From NCBI GenBank assembly GCA_027056215.1, contig JALULO010000060.1:1-13734 (forward strand): DNA of 13,734 nucleotides, read 5' to 3'. Both the position numbers and the translations under genes were made by a program. This stretch comes from Campylobacterales bacterium (GTDB taxonomy: Bacteria; Campylobacterota; Campylobacteria; Campylobacterales; QNZT01). The notes beneath the pieces were generated by a model that saw nothing but the letters and a program-made list of their open reading frames with translations, ran no database searches and was not told the DNA's origin. How positions within the stretch are numbered: the first letter of the stretch is position 1; each line of letters begins with the position of its first letter. Below are positions 6,527-13,698 of the stretch, piece after piece.

Positions 6527-7550
6527 GTTTTTCTATTCGTTGATTTGCAGTTTCTATCTGTTTTGATGTGATTTTTCCCTCTGCCAAGAGTGTTTTCATG
6601 ATTGCTACGATTTGTGTTGCAGAGACGGGTTTCCCGATTTGATTGCCAAATAAAAGCATATCCACTCCGGCATTGATTGCCAAAGAGATACTCTCTTTAA
6701 GTGTGTAATTTTGTGTTATCGCTCCCATTTGCATATCATCACTGACTATCACACCATGATATCCCATACTTTTTCTAAGTAACTGTTGTAAAGTCTTTTG
6801 TGAAAGTGTCGCCGGATAATGTTGGTCTAAATGAGTGTTAAAGATATGGGCACTCATGATCATAGGAACTTTACCCATTTCAATAAGGTCTAAAAAAGGC
6901 TTTAACTCTTTTTCTTGCCAACTATGTGTTACATCTGTAAAGCCCTTATGCGAATCACCCGTGGAAGAGCCGTGTCCTGGAAAATGTTTGATCGCACAAA
7001 GCACATCTTCTTTTGCAAAAGCATCCAAAAAGATAGAAGCTTTATGCACAACGTGTGCAACATCTTTGCCAAAAGATCTTTGATAGTGGACGATCACCCT
7101 ATTTTTGGGATTTATACTCAGATCAACAGAAGGTGCAAAGTTAAGATTAAATCCTAGTTCATGGGTTGTTTTTGCCATCTTTGTGTAAATCTTTTGTGTT
7201 CTATTATCATCCATCAAAGAGACTTTTTGAGCACTCGGAAATGGTTGGATAGATTTGATATGTGAAAGCCTATCAACAAAACCACCCTCTTGGTCGATAC
7301 CGATCAAAAGCGTATCTGGATGGAGTTTTTGGAAATCAGATGTTAGTTTTTTAACTTGCTTTTTGGTTTTGAGGTTTTTTCCAAAAAGTAGAATACCTCC
7401 CAGAGCATTTTTTTGAATAAAAGTAGCAAGCTTTGCATCATCTGCTATTGACTCTCCTTGTATACCTATGATAATCATATTGGCACATTTATGCGTTATA
7501 TCCGCGTACATGGAGATGACTGAAAAGAAAAGTAAAACAACTATTGGCAT
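6504..7550 (-). CDS. nagZ: Beta-N-acetylhexosaminidase, glycoside hydrolase family 3 (NagZ type)
   Basis: A 348-aa single-domain GH3 enzyme. NagZ marks: IGIDQEGGFVDRL (84-95), KHFPGHGSSTGDSHKG (188-203) with the Asp199/His201 dyad that serves as acid/base in NagZ, and VIVSDDMQMGAI (267-278) whose Asp271 is the expected nucleophile. NagZ cleaves GlcNAc from anhydro-muropeptides or wall fragments during peptidoglycan recycling. E. coli NagZ is cytoplasmic, but here the N-terminus (MPIVVLLFFSVISMYA) looks like a signal peptide, so a periplasmic or lipid-side location is likely. A minus-strand TATAAT (7556-7561) ends 5 nt before the ATG and there is no SD; transcripts from it would be leaderless or nearly so. 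It overlaps the DUF455 gene tail to tail. Confidence 0.9.
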   Translation of the reverse strand: MPIVVLLFFSVISMYADITHKCANMIIIGIQGESIADDAKLATFIQKNALGGILLFGKNLKTKKQVKKLTSDFQKLHPDTLLIGIDQEGGFVDRLSHIKSIQPFPSAQKVSLMDDNRTQKIYTKMAKTTHELGFNLNFAPSVDLSINPKNRVIVHYQRSFGKDVAHVVHKASIFLDAFAKEDVLCAIKHFPGHGSSTGDSHKGFTDVTHSWQEKELKPFLDLIEMGKVPMIMSAHIFNTHLDQHYPATLSQKTLQQLLRKSMGYHGVIVSDDMQMGAITQNYTLKESISLAINAGVDMLLFGNQIGKPVSATQIVAIMKTLLAEGKITSKQIETANQRIEKLKNTLGH

Positions 7551-7602
7551 AACTGATTATACACAGTTTATACACAAATATCAAAAATCTTAAAGGATAT
7601 CT

Positions 7603-7734
7603 CTAATACAAAACCAAAAGATCAACCGGATTTACAAAACTATAAAGATTTGTAAAAGTCGATTCACCCGATAGTATCGAGAGTGCAACAGCACCAAATG
7701 CCAGTGTTATAAAAAAAGCTCTTTTATATTTCAT
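7603..7734 (-). CDS. 43-aa small secreted or membrane protein
   Basis: A short frame on the minus strand encoding MKYKRAFFITLAFGAVALS followed by ILSGESTFTNLYSFV and NPVDLLVLY. Residues 1-4 are basic and about 6-22 hydrophobic, as in a signal peptide or single TM anchor. GGAG lies 8 nt before the ATG, and a possible promoter lies at 7757-7787, so it is likely translated. It lies 52 nt upstream of nagZ in the same direction and could be co-transcribed. No family is recognised. It is the only thing found in the 288-nt gap between nagZ and the phospholipase gene other than the promoters. Confidence 0.5.
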   Translation of the reverse strand: MKYKRAFFITLAFGAVALSILSGESTFTNLYSFVNPVDLLVLY

Positions 7735-7756
7735 CTTTTTGCTCCATTTAGGAAGT

Positions 7757-7787
7757 ATTCTAAAAACCATATCGGCACAAATGACAA
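7757..7787 (-). promoter_or_regulatory. Possible promoter for the 43-aa ORF
   Basis: On the minus strand TTGTCA (7782-7787) and TAGAAT (7757-7762), 19 bp apart. The -35 coincides with the -35 of the opposite promoter, so the two would compete for RNA polymerase. Weak evidence. Confidence 0.3.
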
Positions 7788-7832
7788 TATCTTTAATATA
7801 ATGCTATAATAACCTTATGATAACGAAGGAGG
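7781..7832 (+). promoter_or_regulatory. Promoter and strong Shine-Dalgarno of the phospholipase-like gene
   Basis: ATGACA (7781-7786), an 18-bp spacer, a perfect TATAAT (7805-7810), then AAGGAGG (7826-7832) 6 nt before the ATG at 7839. This is the best sigma70-type promoter and the only full-length SD in the window, with a leader of about 22 nt. It predicts high expression. Confidence 0.7.
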
Positions 7833-7838
7833 ATACCT

Positions 7839-8513
7839 ATGTATAAATATATTCTATTATTTGTTATGGTTATATTGACGCAAGCGCTTATTGGGGATGA
7901 TTTTTCAGATCTCAATCCTCCCTTAACACAAAAGATGAAACAACATCTCAAACATGCAAAAGTCTGTAAAGAGCCCGCAACCGCTGAAGAAAAATTTGAC
8001 AAGACCTTTCGTTATGGCTGTTTTTGCGGTGAAAACTATCCTGATATCAAAGATCCTTCTTTAAAACCACCAGAATATTTAACTTATTCAAAACGAAAAG
8101 ACCTTATTGCTAGGTATTATAGTATCAAACCGTACGATACCATCGATGCAGCTTGTATGCAGCATGATATATGTTATATCTATAACGGTAAGGATTCACA
8201 AGAATGTAATGATGCTTTTTATAATCGTCTTAAAAAGATACGTGATGCTTATGAAAAAACACCTGATGGAGAAAAACCAGGAACAAAAGCTTGGAGATGT
8301 AAAGTTCTTGCATCAGATATGGGAGCGATCTTTAAAACAATCTTTACCGCTGGTGACGATATCTCAGTCTCACGTTTTAGTATCTTTGCGATGATCACAC
8401 CTTTTACACTTGCCAATAAAATCATCCAAAAAGGAGCACTTTCTATGAGTGAACGATCTGGTTATCCGCTTGTATTTGAACGATGTACTATAAGCACAAA
8501 AACAGACAAATAA
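7839..8513 (+). CDS. Secreted phospholipase A2-like protein
   Basis: A 224-aa exported protein with a signal peptide of about 17-19 residues. The core carries the two hallmarks of secreted phospholipase A2: a calcium-loop-like YGCFCG (59-64) and DAACMQHDICY (103-113), which matches the D-x-C-C-x-x-H-D-x-C-Y active site except that the first of the two adjacent cysteines is Ala. His109/Asp110 would be catalytic; ECNDAFYNRL follows as in the third helix. Eight cysteines (43, 61, 63, 106, 112, 123, 154, 216) suggest disulfide bonds. The expected reaction is hydrolysis of the sn-2 ester of phospholipids outside the cytoplasm. The C-terminal 60 residues have no recognised match. The adjacent dsbD gene is in the same direction but has its own promoter. 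PLA2-like domains also occur in proteins of unproven activity, so enzymatic function is inferred. Confidence 0.75.
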   Translation: MYKYILLFVMVILTQALIGDDFSDLNPPLTQKMKQHLKHAKVCKEPATAEEKFDKTFRYGCFCGENYPDIKDPSLKPPEYLTYSKRKDLIARYYSIKPYDTIDAACMQHDICYIYNGKDSQECNDAFYNRLKKIRDAYEKTPDGEKPGTKAWRCKVLASDMGAIFKTIFTAGDDISVSRFSIFAMITPFTLANKIIQKGALSMSERSGYPLVFERCTISTKTDK

Positions 8514-8575
8514 GCATATAGATGGTACAAAAATTGCTAGTTTTTTTCATACACGAACTATTTAGAAATTTTGAG

Positions 8576-8600
8576 TATAATCTCGTAAAAATATAGGGAG
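8576..8600 (+). promoter_or_regulatory. Probable -10 and RBS of the dsbD operon
   Basis: TATAAT at 8576-8581 preceded by a T-rich tract (8541-8548) instead of a -35, typical of Campylobacterota promoters, and AGGGAG at 8595-8600, 6 nt before the dsbD ATG. The gap 8514-8606 otherwise holds no gene and no convincing terminator. Confidence 0.5.
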
Positions 8601-8606
8601 AAACAG

Positions 8607-10424
8607 ATGAAAAACACTATGTTAGTGCTACTATTACTAGTATCATCGCTTTTTGGCGGCTTTCAAAAGATGGATATTTTAAGTCCAGATGATGCTTTTA
8701 GTGTTCATGCACAACAAAAAAAGGATCAAATTGAAACGACGATCAAACTAGGCGATAAAATCTATGTATATGATAAATACCTTAAATACCATATCATCAA
8801 ACCCAAAAAAGTGAATCTTGACAAAGATATCAAACGCCCAAAACCTGAAGAGTTTCATGACTTCATCGTACACAGAGGAGGTGATATCGATGTTAACATC
8901 CCACTTTCGCTCATCAAAGAAAAAGTAGGTGATGGTGCTTTTACACTGCAAATAGATTATCAAGGATGCTCAGAGAAAGGTCTTTGTTATCAACCTATGC
9001 ATAAAACATTTGACTTCACAACCAAAAGTGCAAGTAAATCTCAAACTGCACAAAAAGTTTCAGAACCTAAACAAACTATAGCAAGTACTAAAACAGATGA
9101 TATATCTGAAGAAGATCGCATCGTAAATGCGCTTAAAGGTGGTTCACTTTTGACTATATTGTCTCTGTTTTTTGGATTTGGACTTTTACTCTCTTTGACA
9201 CCATGTATCTTTCCGATGATCCCTATCCTCTCTTCTATCATCGTATCACAATCAGGTGAGGGTAAGCAGATGAGTGTTTCAAGAGGACTTTTTCTCTCAT
9301 TTATCTATGTAATCTCTATGGCTGTTGCCTATACGATCGCAGGAGTACTAGCTGGTGTTTTTGGTGCAAATATCCAAACAGCATTGCAAAATCCTTGGGT
9401 TTTATCTACTTTTGCACTTCTTTTTATTGCATTGGCATTTTCTATGTTTGGATATTATGAGATTCAGCTACCACAAGCACTACAAAGTAAAATCACCAAA
9501 ACATCTGATTCAGCAAAAGGAAAAGGTGGTTTGATGGGTGTTGCGATTATGGGATTTTTATCTGCATTGATTGTAGGGCCTTGTGTCGCACCTGCTCTTG
9601 CTGGGGCACTTGTCTATATAGGTCAAACCGGTGATGCACTACTTGGCGGAGCTGCACTTTTTGTTATGAGTCTTGGTATGGGTGTTCCACTTTTGATCGT
9701 GGGTGCTGGTGCTGGTAAGTTTATGCCACGCCCTGGTGGTTGGATGACACTGGTATCACAGATCTTTGGTGTTGTGATGCTCGGTGTTGCTATTTGGATG
9801 TTAGAGCGTATCATTCCACCGGCATTGACACTATTTCTTTGGGGACTTCTCTTTACAGGCAGTGCAATCTACATCGGTGCACTCGAACCTTTTAAAGAAG
9901 GTATCGCAAATGAGAAAAAACTGATCAAAGTATTTGGCATTGTCTTGCTTATCGTTGGTATCCTTGAAATCATCGGTGCTTTCACAGGTGCAAATGATCC
10001 ACTCAAACCTTTGGAAAAACTTACATCCACAGCAACGAAAACAACACACAATGCGCAGACACAGTCAACAGAGTTTACAATCATCAAAAATATTGCCCAA
10101 CTTGAAAATGCTATACAAAAAAGTAAAAAACCTGTGATGTTAGACTTCAGTGCTGACTGGTGCGCGGCATGTAAAGAACTCGAACACAATACTTTTTCAG
10201 ATGCAAATATCAAAGCACTGATGGCAAAGTTTACCCTACTTCGTGCGGATGTTACAAAAAACTCTCCTGAAGATAAAGCCCTTTTGAAAAAGTTTAATCT
10301 TTTTGGTCCACCTGCACTTATCTTTTATGATACAAATGGCAAAATGCTACATAAGTTTAAAACCATTGGCTATAAACCGCCAGAAGTTTTTAAACCTATC
10401 TTAGAAAAAGTATTAGGGAGATAA
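8607..10424 (+). CDS. dsbD: Thiol:disulfide interchange protein DsbD
   Basis: A 605-aa full-length DsbD that carries electrons from cytoplasmic thioredoxin across the inner membrane to periplasmic thiol proteins. A signal peptide (1-18) is followed by the N-terminal alpha domain with its Cys pair in GCSEKGLC (Cys121, Cys127). The membrane domain, about residues 180-460, has eight predicted helices and the two essential cysteines in LTPCIFP (Cys200) and GPCVAPA (Cys326). The C-terminal thioredoxin domain has DWCAACKELE (Cys519, Cys522). All six redox cysteines are present, so it should be functional. AGGGAG lies 6 nt before the start. The next gene starts immediately after its stop (TAA then ATG), indicating an operon. 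Its periplasmic clients could include c-type cytochrome maturation factors or the cysteine-rich PLA2-like protein upstream; the latter is only a guess from adjacency. Confidence 0.95.
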   Translation: MKNTMLVLLLLVSSLFGGFQKMDILSPDDAFSVHAQQKKDQIETTIKLGDKIYVYDKYLKYHIIKPKKVNLDKDIKRPKPEEFHDFIVHRGGDIDVNIPLSLIKEKVGDGAFTLQIDYQGCSEKGLCYQPMHKTFDFTTKSASKSQTAQKVSEPKQTIASTKTDDISEEDRIVNALKGGSLLTILSLFFGFGLLLSLTPCIFPMIPILSSIIVSQSGEGKQMSVSRGLFLSFIYVISMAVAYTIAGVLAGVFGANIQTALQNPWVLSTFALLFIALAFSMFGYYEIQLPQALQSKITKTSDSAKGKGGLMGVAIMGFLSALIVGPCVAPALAGALVYIGQTGDALLGGAALFVMSLGMGVPLLIVGAGAGKFMPRPGGWMTLVSQIFGVVMLGVAIWMLERIIPPALTLFLWGLLFTGSAIYIGALEPFKEGIANEKKLIKVFGIVLLIVGILEIIGAFTGANDPLKPLEKLTSTATKTTHNAQTQSTEFTIIKNIAQLENAIQKSKKPVMLDFSADWCAACKELEHNTFSDANIKALMAKFTLLRADVTKNSPEDKALLKKFNLFGPPALIFYDTNGKMLHKFKTIGYKPPEVFKPILEKVLGR

Positions 10425-11630
10425 ATGTTACTAACGATTGGAATCATATTTTTTTTATATGTTTTAACAAAAGTTTATATATCAACGATGGAGATAGGAT
10501 TCATCGCAAAAGCGAAACAAGATCCGGCTGTGATACTAGAGCCTTCAAATTATATAAAAGCGGCTAACTATAAAATAGCAAGCGAGCGCATGACGATGCT
10601 TTCCACATTGGTTGAATATGTTGTTTTCATGTTTTGGATCGGTTTTGGTTTAAAATGGCTCGAAAATGTTATCCAAATGCAAGATCAAACACTTAGATCG
10701 GTTGTCTATGTTTTAGCCTTTATCGTGATCGGTTATCTTTTTTCACTTCCTTTTGATCTATACAAAACATTTGTGTTAGATAAAAAATTTGGTTTTTCAA
10801 ATATGACAGCCAAACTCTATATCATCGATACACTCAAATCTATGGCAATGACAATCGTCTTTGGGGGAGCAGTGATCTGGGGAATCGTCAAAATCATGCA
10901 AAGTGTAGATAATTGGTGGTTATGGGGATTTGTATTTGTTTTTGCCATCATCCTTGTCATCAACATGATTTACCCTACTCTCATCGCACCAATCTTCAAT
11001 AAGTTTTCACCACTACAAGATGATGATTTAAACGAAGCAATCCAAAAACTTTTAAAAACAGTTGGCTTAAAAAGTGATGGTGTTTTTACTATCGATGCGA
11101 GTAAAAGAGATAACAGACTAAATGCCTATTTTGGAGGTTTGGGAAAATCCAAACGTGTTGTACTTTTTGATACTTTGATCCAGAAGTTAAATAAACCAGA
11201 GCTTCTTGCTGTTTTAGGGCACGAACTCGGGCACTACAAACACAAAGATATCTTTAAAAATATCATCATGATGGGACTTTTGATGTTTATGATTTTTTAT
11301 ATATTTGGACATTTACCAGATGCGCTCTTTAGTGCTGTGGGCATCGCAAAAACACCGCATAGTATCATCGCTATGATCTTGATCTTTGCCCCTATCGTAT
11401 CTTTCTTTTTCATGCCGCTATTTGGTATGGTGAGTCGATCAAATGAATTTGGTGCAGATGAATTTGGAGCTAAAAGCCAAGATGCTGTATCACTAGCAAA
11501 TGCCTTGCAAAAACTGGCAAATGAAAATAAGAGTTTTCCGAAATCACATCCACTCTATATCTTCTTTTACTACACCCACCCACCACTTGTAGAAAGACTC
11601 AAACGCTTAGGCATGAAGGTAGATGGATAA
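10425..11630 (+). CDS. M48 family zinc metallopeptidase (Ste24/CAAX-prenyl protease type)
   Basis: A 401-aa integral membrane peptidase. The N-terminal about 200 residues hold several TM helices of the M48 N-terminal domain type. The catalytic motif is LGHELGHYKHKD (His266, Glu267, His270), and the third zinc ligand is Glu341 in SRSNEFGADEFG, a spacing typical of Ste24-like M48 proteases. Two more hydrophobic stretches (about 281-299 and 312-335) lie between these motifs. Bacterial members take part in membrane-protein quality control rather than prenyl processing; the actual substrate is unknown. It starts directly after the dsbD stop with AGGGAGA upstream, and its own end overlaps prmC by 8 nt, so these genes are translationally linked. 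Confidence 0.92.
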   Translation: MLLTIGIIFFLYVLTKVYISTMEIGFIAKAKQDPAVILEPSNYIKAANYKIASERMTMLSTLVEYVVFMFWIGFGLKWLENVIQMQDQTLRSVVYVLAFIVIGYLFSLPFDLYKTFVLDKKFGFSNMTAKLYIIDTLKSMAMTIVFGGAVIWGIVKIMQSVDNWWLWGFVFVFAIILVINMIYPTLIAPIFNKFSPLQDDDLNEAIQKLLKTVGLKSDGVFTIDASKRDNRLNAYFGGLGKSKRVVLFDTLIQKLNKPELLAVLGHELGHYKHKDIFKNIIMMGLLMFMIFYIFGHLPDALFSAVGIAKTPHSIIAMILIFAPIVSFFFMPLFGMVSRSNEFGADEFGAKSQDAVSLANALQKLANENKSFPKSHPLYIFFYYTHPPLVERLKRLGMKVDG

Positions 11631-12441
11631 CATCACAATCAAAGATGCACATAAAAAAGCATCTTTGATTTTAAACAATCCCAAAGAAGCCACTATCTTA
11701 CTGGCACATCACTTGCAAAAAGATCGTCTCTATCTTTTAACACACGAACATGAGATACTTCAAGATGCTGATACGTACTTTAATCTCATAGCACGACGTA
11801 AAGCCCATGAGCCTGTTGAATATATCACAAAACGTGTCTCTTTTTACGATACCGAGTTTTTTATCAAAGAAGGCGCTTTGATTCCAAGACCTGAGACTGA
11901 ACTGCTTATCGATAAAGCAAAAGAGGTGATAACAGAAGAAAAAAGAGTATTACATATCGCTGAGATAGGTACAGGAAGTGGTATCATCGCTGTGATGCTG
12001 GCACGCTTGTTTAAAGATATCACACTCACAGCAACCGATATTTCCCAAGAGGCTCTTACTATCGCTATAAAAAATGCTAAAAAATTTGCTGTACACGATC
12101 GCATCAACTTTGTACAAACATCCTATCTTGACGGAATTTATGAAAAATTTGATATCATCATCTCAAATCCACCCTATATACAAGATGGTATGAGATTAGA
12201 AAAACCACTCTCTTTTGAACCGCAAAATGCACTTTACGGTGGCGTGAGCGGTGATGAGATGTTAAAAGAGATTATTGATATTTCTATCCAAAGAGAGGTT
12301 TGGTATCTCTTGTGTGAAATGGGTTATGACCAAAAAAAGCCATTGGATGACTATATGCGTTTAAAACAAATCACAAATATAGCATTTTATCAAGACTACA
12401 GTGGTTTTGACAGAGGTTTTGTTGCAAAGATAAAGGAGTAA
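11623..12441 (+). CDS. prmC: Peptide chain release factor N5-glutamine methyltransferase PrmC
   Basis: A 272-aa class I methyltransferase. It has the substrate-binding N-terminal helical domain, the IPRPETELL signature (87-95), the SAM-binding loop AEIGTGSGIIAVMLA (113-127), and the catalytic NPPY motif at 182-185 (ISNPPYIQD). PrmC uses SAM to methylate the Gln of the GGQ motif in release factors RF1 and RF2, which speeds translation termination. The start overlaps the M48 gene by 8 nt. Codons 5-16 form a perfect 12-bp inverted repeat with a T run behind it. The stop codon TAA is followed in the same frame, after one GCT codon, by the likely ATC start of the ABC ATPase gene. Confidence 0.94.
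   Translation: MDNITIKDAHKKASLILNNPKEATILLAHHLQKDRLYLLTHEHEILQDADTYFNLIARRKAHEPVEYITKRVSFYDTEFFIKEGALIPRPETELLIDKAKEVITEEKRVLHIAEIGTGSGIIAVMLARLFKDITLTATDISQEALTIAIKNAKKFAVHDRINFVQTSYLDGIYEKFDIIISNPPYIQDGMRLEKPLSFEPQNALYGGVSGDEMLKEIIDISIQREVWYLLCEMGYDQKKPLDDYMRLKQITNIAFYQDYSGFDRGFVAKIKE
11637..11672 (+). other. Perfect 12-bp inverted repeat with T run inside prmC
   Basis: AATCAAAGATGC (11637-11648), a 10-nt A-rich loop, GCATCTTTGATT (11659-11670), then two more T's giving a run of four. This has the shape of an intrinsic terminator or attenuator, though the stem is AT-rich and the T run short. It begins 7 nt after the M48 stop, within the first 16 codons of prmC. Confidence 0.6.
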
Positions 12442-12447
12442 GCTATC
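12433..12447 (+). promoter_or_regulatory. Shine-Dalgarno before a probable ATC start codon
   Basis: AAGGAG at 12433-12438, a 6-nt spacer that contains the prmC stop TAA, then ATC at 12445-12447. Spacing and position are ideal for a start, but no ATG, GTG or TTG is available in frame until 12556. The SD lies inside the last prmC codons. Confidence 0.55.
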
Positions 12448-13203
12448 AGTAAAAAAGATATCATCATCTTTAAAGATGTACATAAATCATTTGGTACAAA
12501 AGAGGTCTTAAAAGGACTTGATTTTACGATAAAAGATGGTACGATCTGTGTTGTAATGGGACCCTCAGGTACTGGAAAATCAACAGTTATCAAACATATC
12601 GTAGGTCTTTTAAAACCAACATCAGGTGAAGTGATTGTAGAGGGTGTACATATAGAAAACACCTCTGATGAAGAACTTTTAGAGATTCGTAAAAAAATCG
12701 GATTTGCATTTCAATTTGGCGCACTTTTTGATAGTATGAGTATATATGGAAATATCGCTTTTCCACTGCAAGAACATACGAAACTTGATAAAATTGAGAT
12801 TGAAAGAAGAGTCAAAGAAGCAATCACTATGGTTGGTCTAAACCCAGAAGAAGTACTCCATCTTTTCCCACATGAACTAAGTGGCGGTATGCAAAAAAGA
12901 GCTGCAATCGCTAGAACCATCATCCTTAAACCAGATATCATCCTTTATGATGAACCCACATCAGGACTTGATCCGATTGCTAGTGATTTGATTTCAAGAT
13001 TGATCGTTAAACTTCAACGTGAATTAGGAACGACCTCTGTCGTGATCTCACATGATATAAAAGAGAGTTTTAAGATAGCAGATCAAATGATCATGCTCTA
13101 TGATGGGAAAGTACTCGCCGATGCAGATCCGGAGTTTTTCAAAACAACTCCAAATCCACTTATCAGGCAATTTATAGATGGCATCAGTGAACTTACGGTT
13201 TAG
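12445..13203 (+). CDS. mlaF: ABC transporter ATPase, MlaF/Ttg2A type, with apparent ATC start
   Basis: An ATP-binding subunit of 252 aa if translation begins at the ATC codon. Motifs: Walker A GPSGTGKST (39-47, Lys45), Q-loop FQFGALFDSM (Gln90), whose form is characteristic of MlaF-type proteins, signature LSGGM (145-149), Walker B IILYDEPTSGLD with Glu170, and H-loop VISHD (His203). In the Mla system this ATPase, with MlaE permease and the MCE protein MlaD, moves phospholipids between inner and outer membrane; no mlaE or mlaD lies in this window, so the partners must be elsewhere. Residues 1-37 (FKDVHKSFG, VLKGLDFTI) are a normal ABC N-terminus, so starting at the ATG 12556 would remove the first strands of the fold. 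It lies in the prmC frame just after its stop. Its stop directly abuts that of the convergent downstream gene. Confidence 0.85.
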   Translation: MSKKDIIIFKDVHKSFGTKEVLKGLDFTIKDGTICVVMGPSGTGKSTVIKHIVGLLKPTSGEVIVEGVHIENTSDEELLEIRKKIGFAFQFGALFDSMSIYGNIAFPLQEHTKLDKIEIERRVKEAITMVGLNPEEVLHLFPHELSGGMQKRAAIARTIILKPDIILYDEPTSGLDPIASDLISRLIVKLQRELGTTSVVISHDIKESFKIADQMIMLYDGKVLADADPEFFKTTPNPLIRQFIDGISELTV

Positions 13204-13698
13204 TTACGCTTCACACTTTTCAAGTTTTTCTTCTACCCTATTCATAAATGCTTCAGGAGTATCTTTATCTTCATGTTTTGTGATAGCATACTCTAATTTT
13301 ACATGCATGTTAACAAAACTTTTTGCTTCTGAAATACTTTTGATTAAATGGGCTATTTTTTCAGCCGACTCAAGACTACACTCAGGTAGTAAAATCATAA
13401 AAGAGTTTTCATTCCAGTGAGCAAGGACATCATGTTCTCTGATTTCATAATTAACACTTTCAAATAATTTATCTGTTGCCTCTTTTACAAAAAAAGGATC
13501 ATCTTTTTCCCATAACATTTTAAATAAAACAACTGAAAGCTCTTTTTCATTGTTTCTATCATTGTGAATATCAGAATTCGCAAATGCGGTTAATTTTTCT
13601 TTTGTATATTTCGCTAAAAAATCATCAAACGAGACTTGATCTCTAAGTTTTGGTGATCTTAAAAAAGCTTTTACAAAAAACATTTTTTTTCCAACCAT
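13204..13698 (-). CDS. Degenerate GGDEF-like domain protein
   Basis: A 164-aa soluble protein. The arrangement of the second half resembles a diguanylate cyclase domain: a helix VKEATDKLFESV, then IREHDVLAHWNENSFMILLP, where the usual R-W-G-G-D-E-F is replaced by H-W-N-E-N-S-F, then the helix ESAEKIAHLIKSI and a final LEYAI strand. The catalytic signature is lost and the N-terminal substrate-binding part is short, so c-di-GMP synthesis is unlikely; a ligand-free or protein-binding role is possible. The family call rests on pattern only. The start at 13698 has a modest AGG 9-11 nt upstream; a second ATG at 13683 is an alternative. It is convergent with the ABC gene with no gap. The remaining 13699-13734 shows only its upstream leader. 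Confidence 0.65.
   Translation of the reverse strand: MVGKKMFFVKAFLRSPKLRDQVSFDDFLAKYTKEKLTAFANSDIHNDRNNEKELSVVLFKMLWEKDDPFFVKEATDKLFESVNYEIREHDVLAHWNENSFMILLPECSLESAEKIAHLIKSISEAKSFVNMHVKLEYAITKHEDKDTPEAFMNRVEEKLEKCEA

Noticed and set aside
8107..8394. Plus-strand 95-codon frame inside the PLA2-like gene
   Set aside because: A shifted-frame shadow of a gene with clear signal peptide and catalytic motifs.
8525..8550. Possible terminator between the PLA2-like gene and dsbD (A run and T run around GCTAG)
   Set aside because: Only A-T pairs would form the stem; too weak to call an intrinsic terminator.
9869..10213. Minus-strand open frame of 114 codons inside dsbD
   Set aside because: It is antisense to the DsbD membrane and thioredoxin domains, has no SD and no recognisable family; dsbD is complete on the plus strand.
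12556..13203. ABC ATPase starting at the first ATG (216 aa)
   Set aside because: It would begin at the Walker A loop and lose the first beta strands that are plainly encoded upstream; it also lacks a suitable SD.
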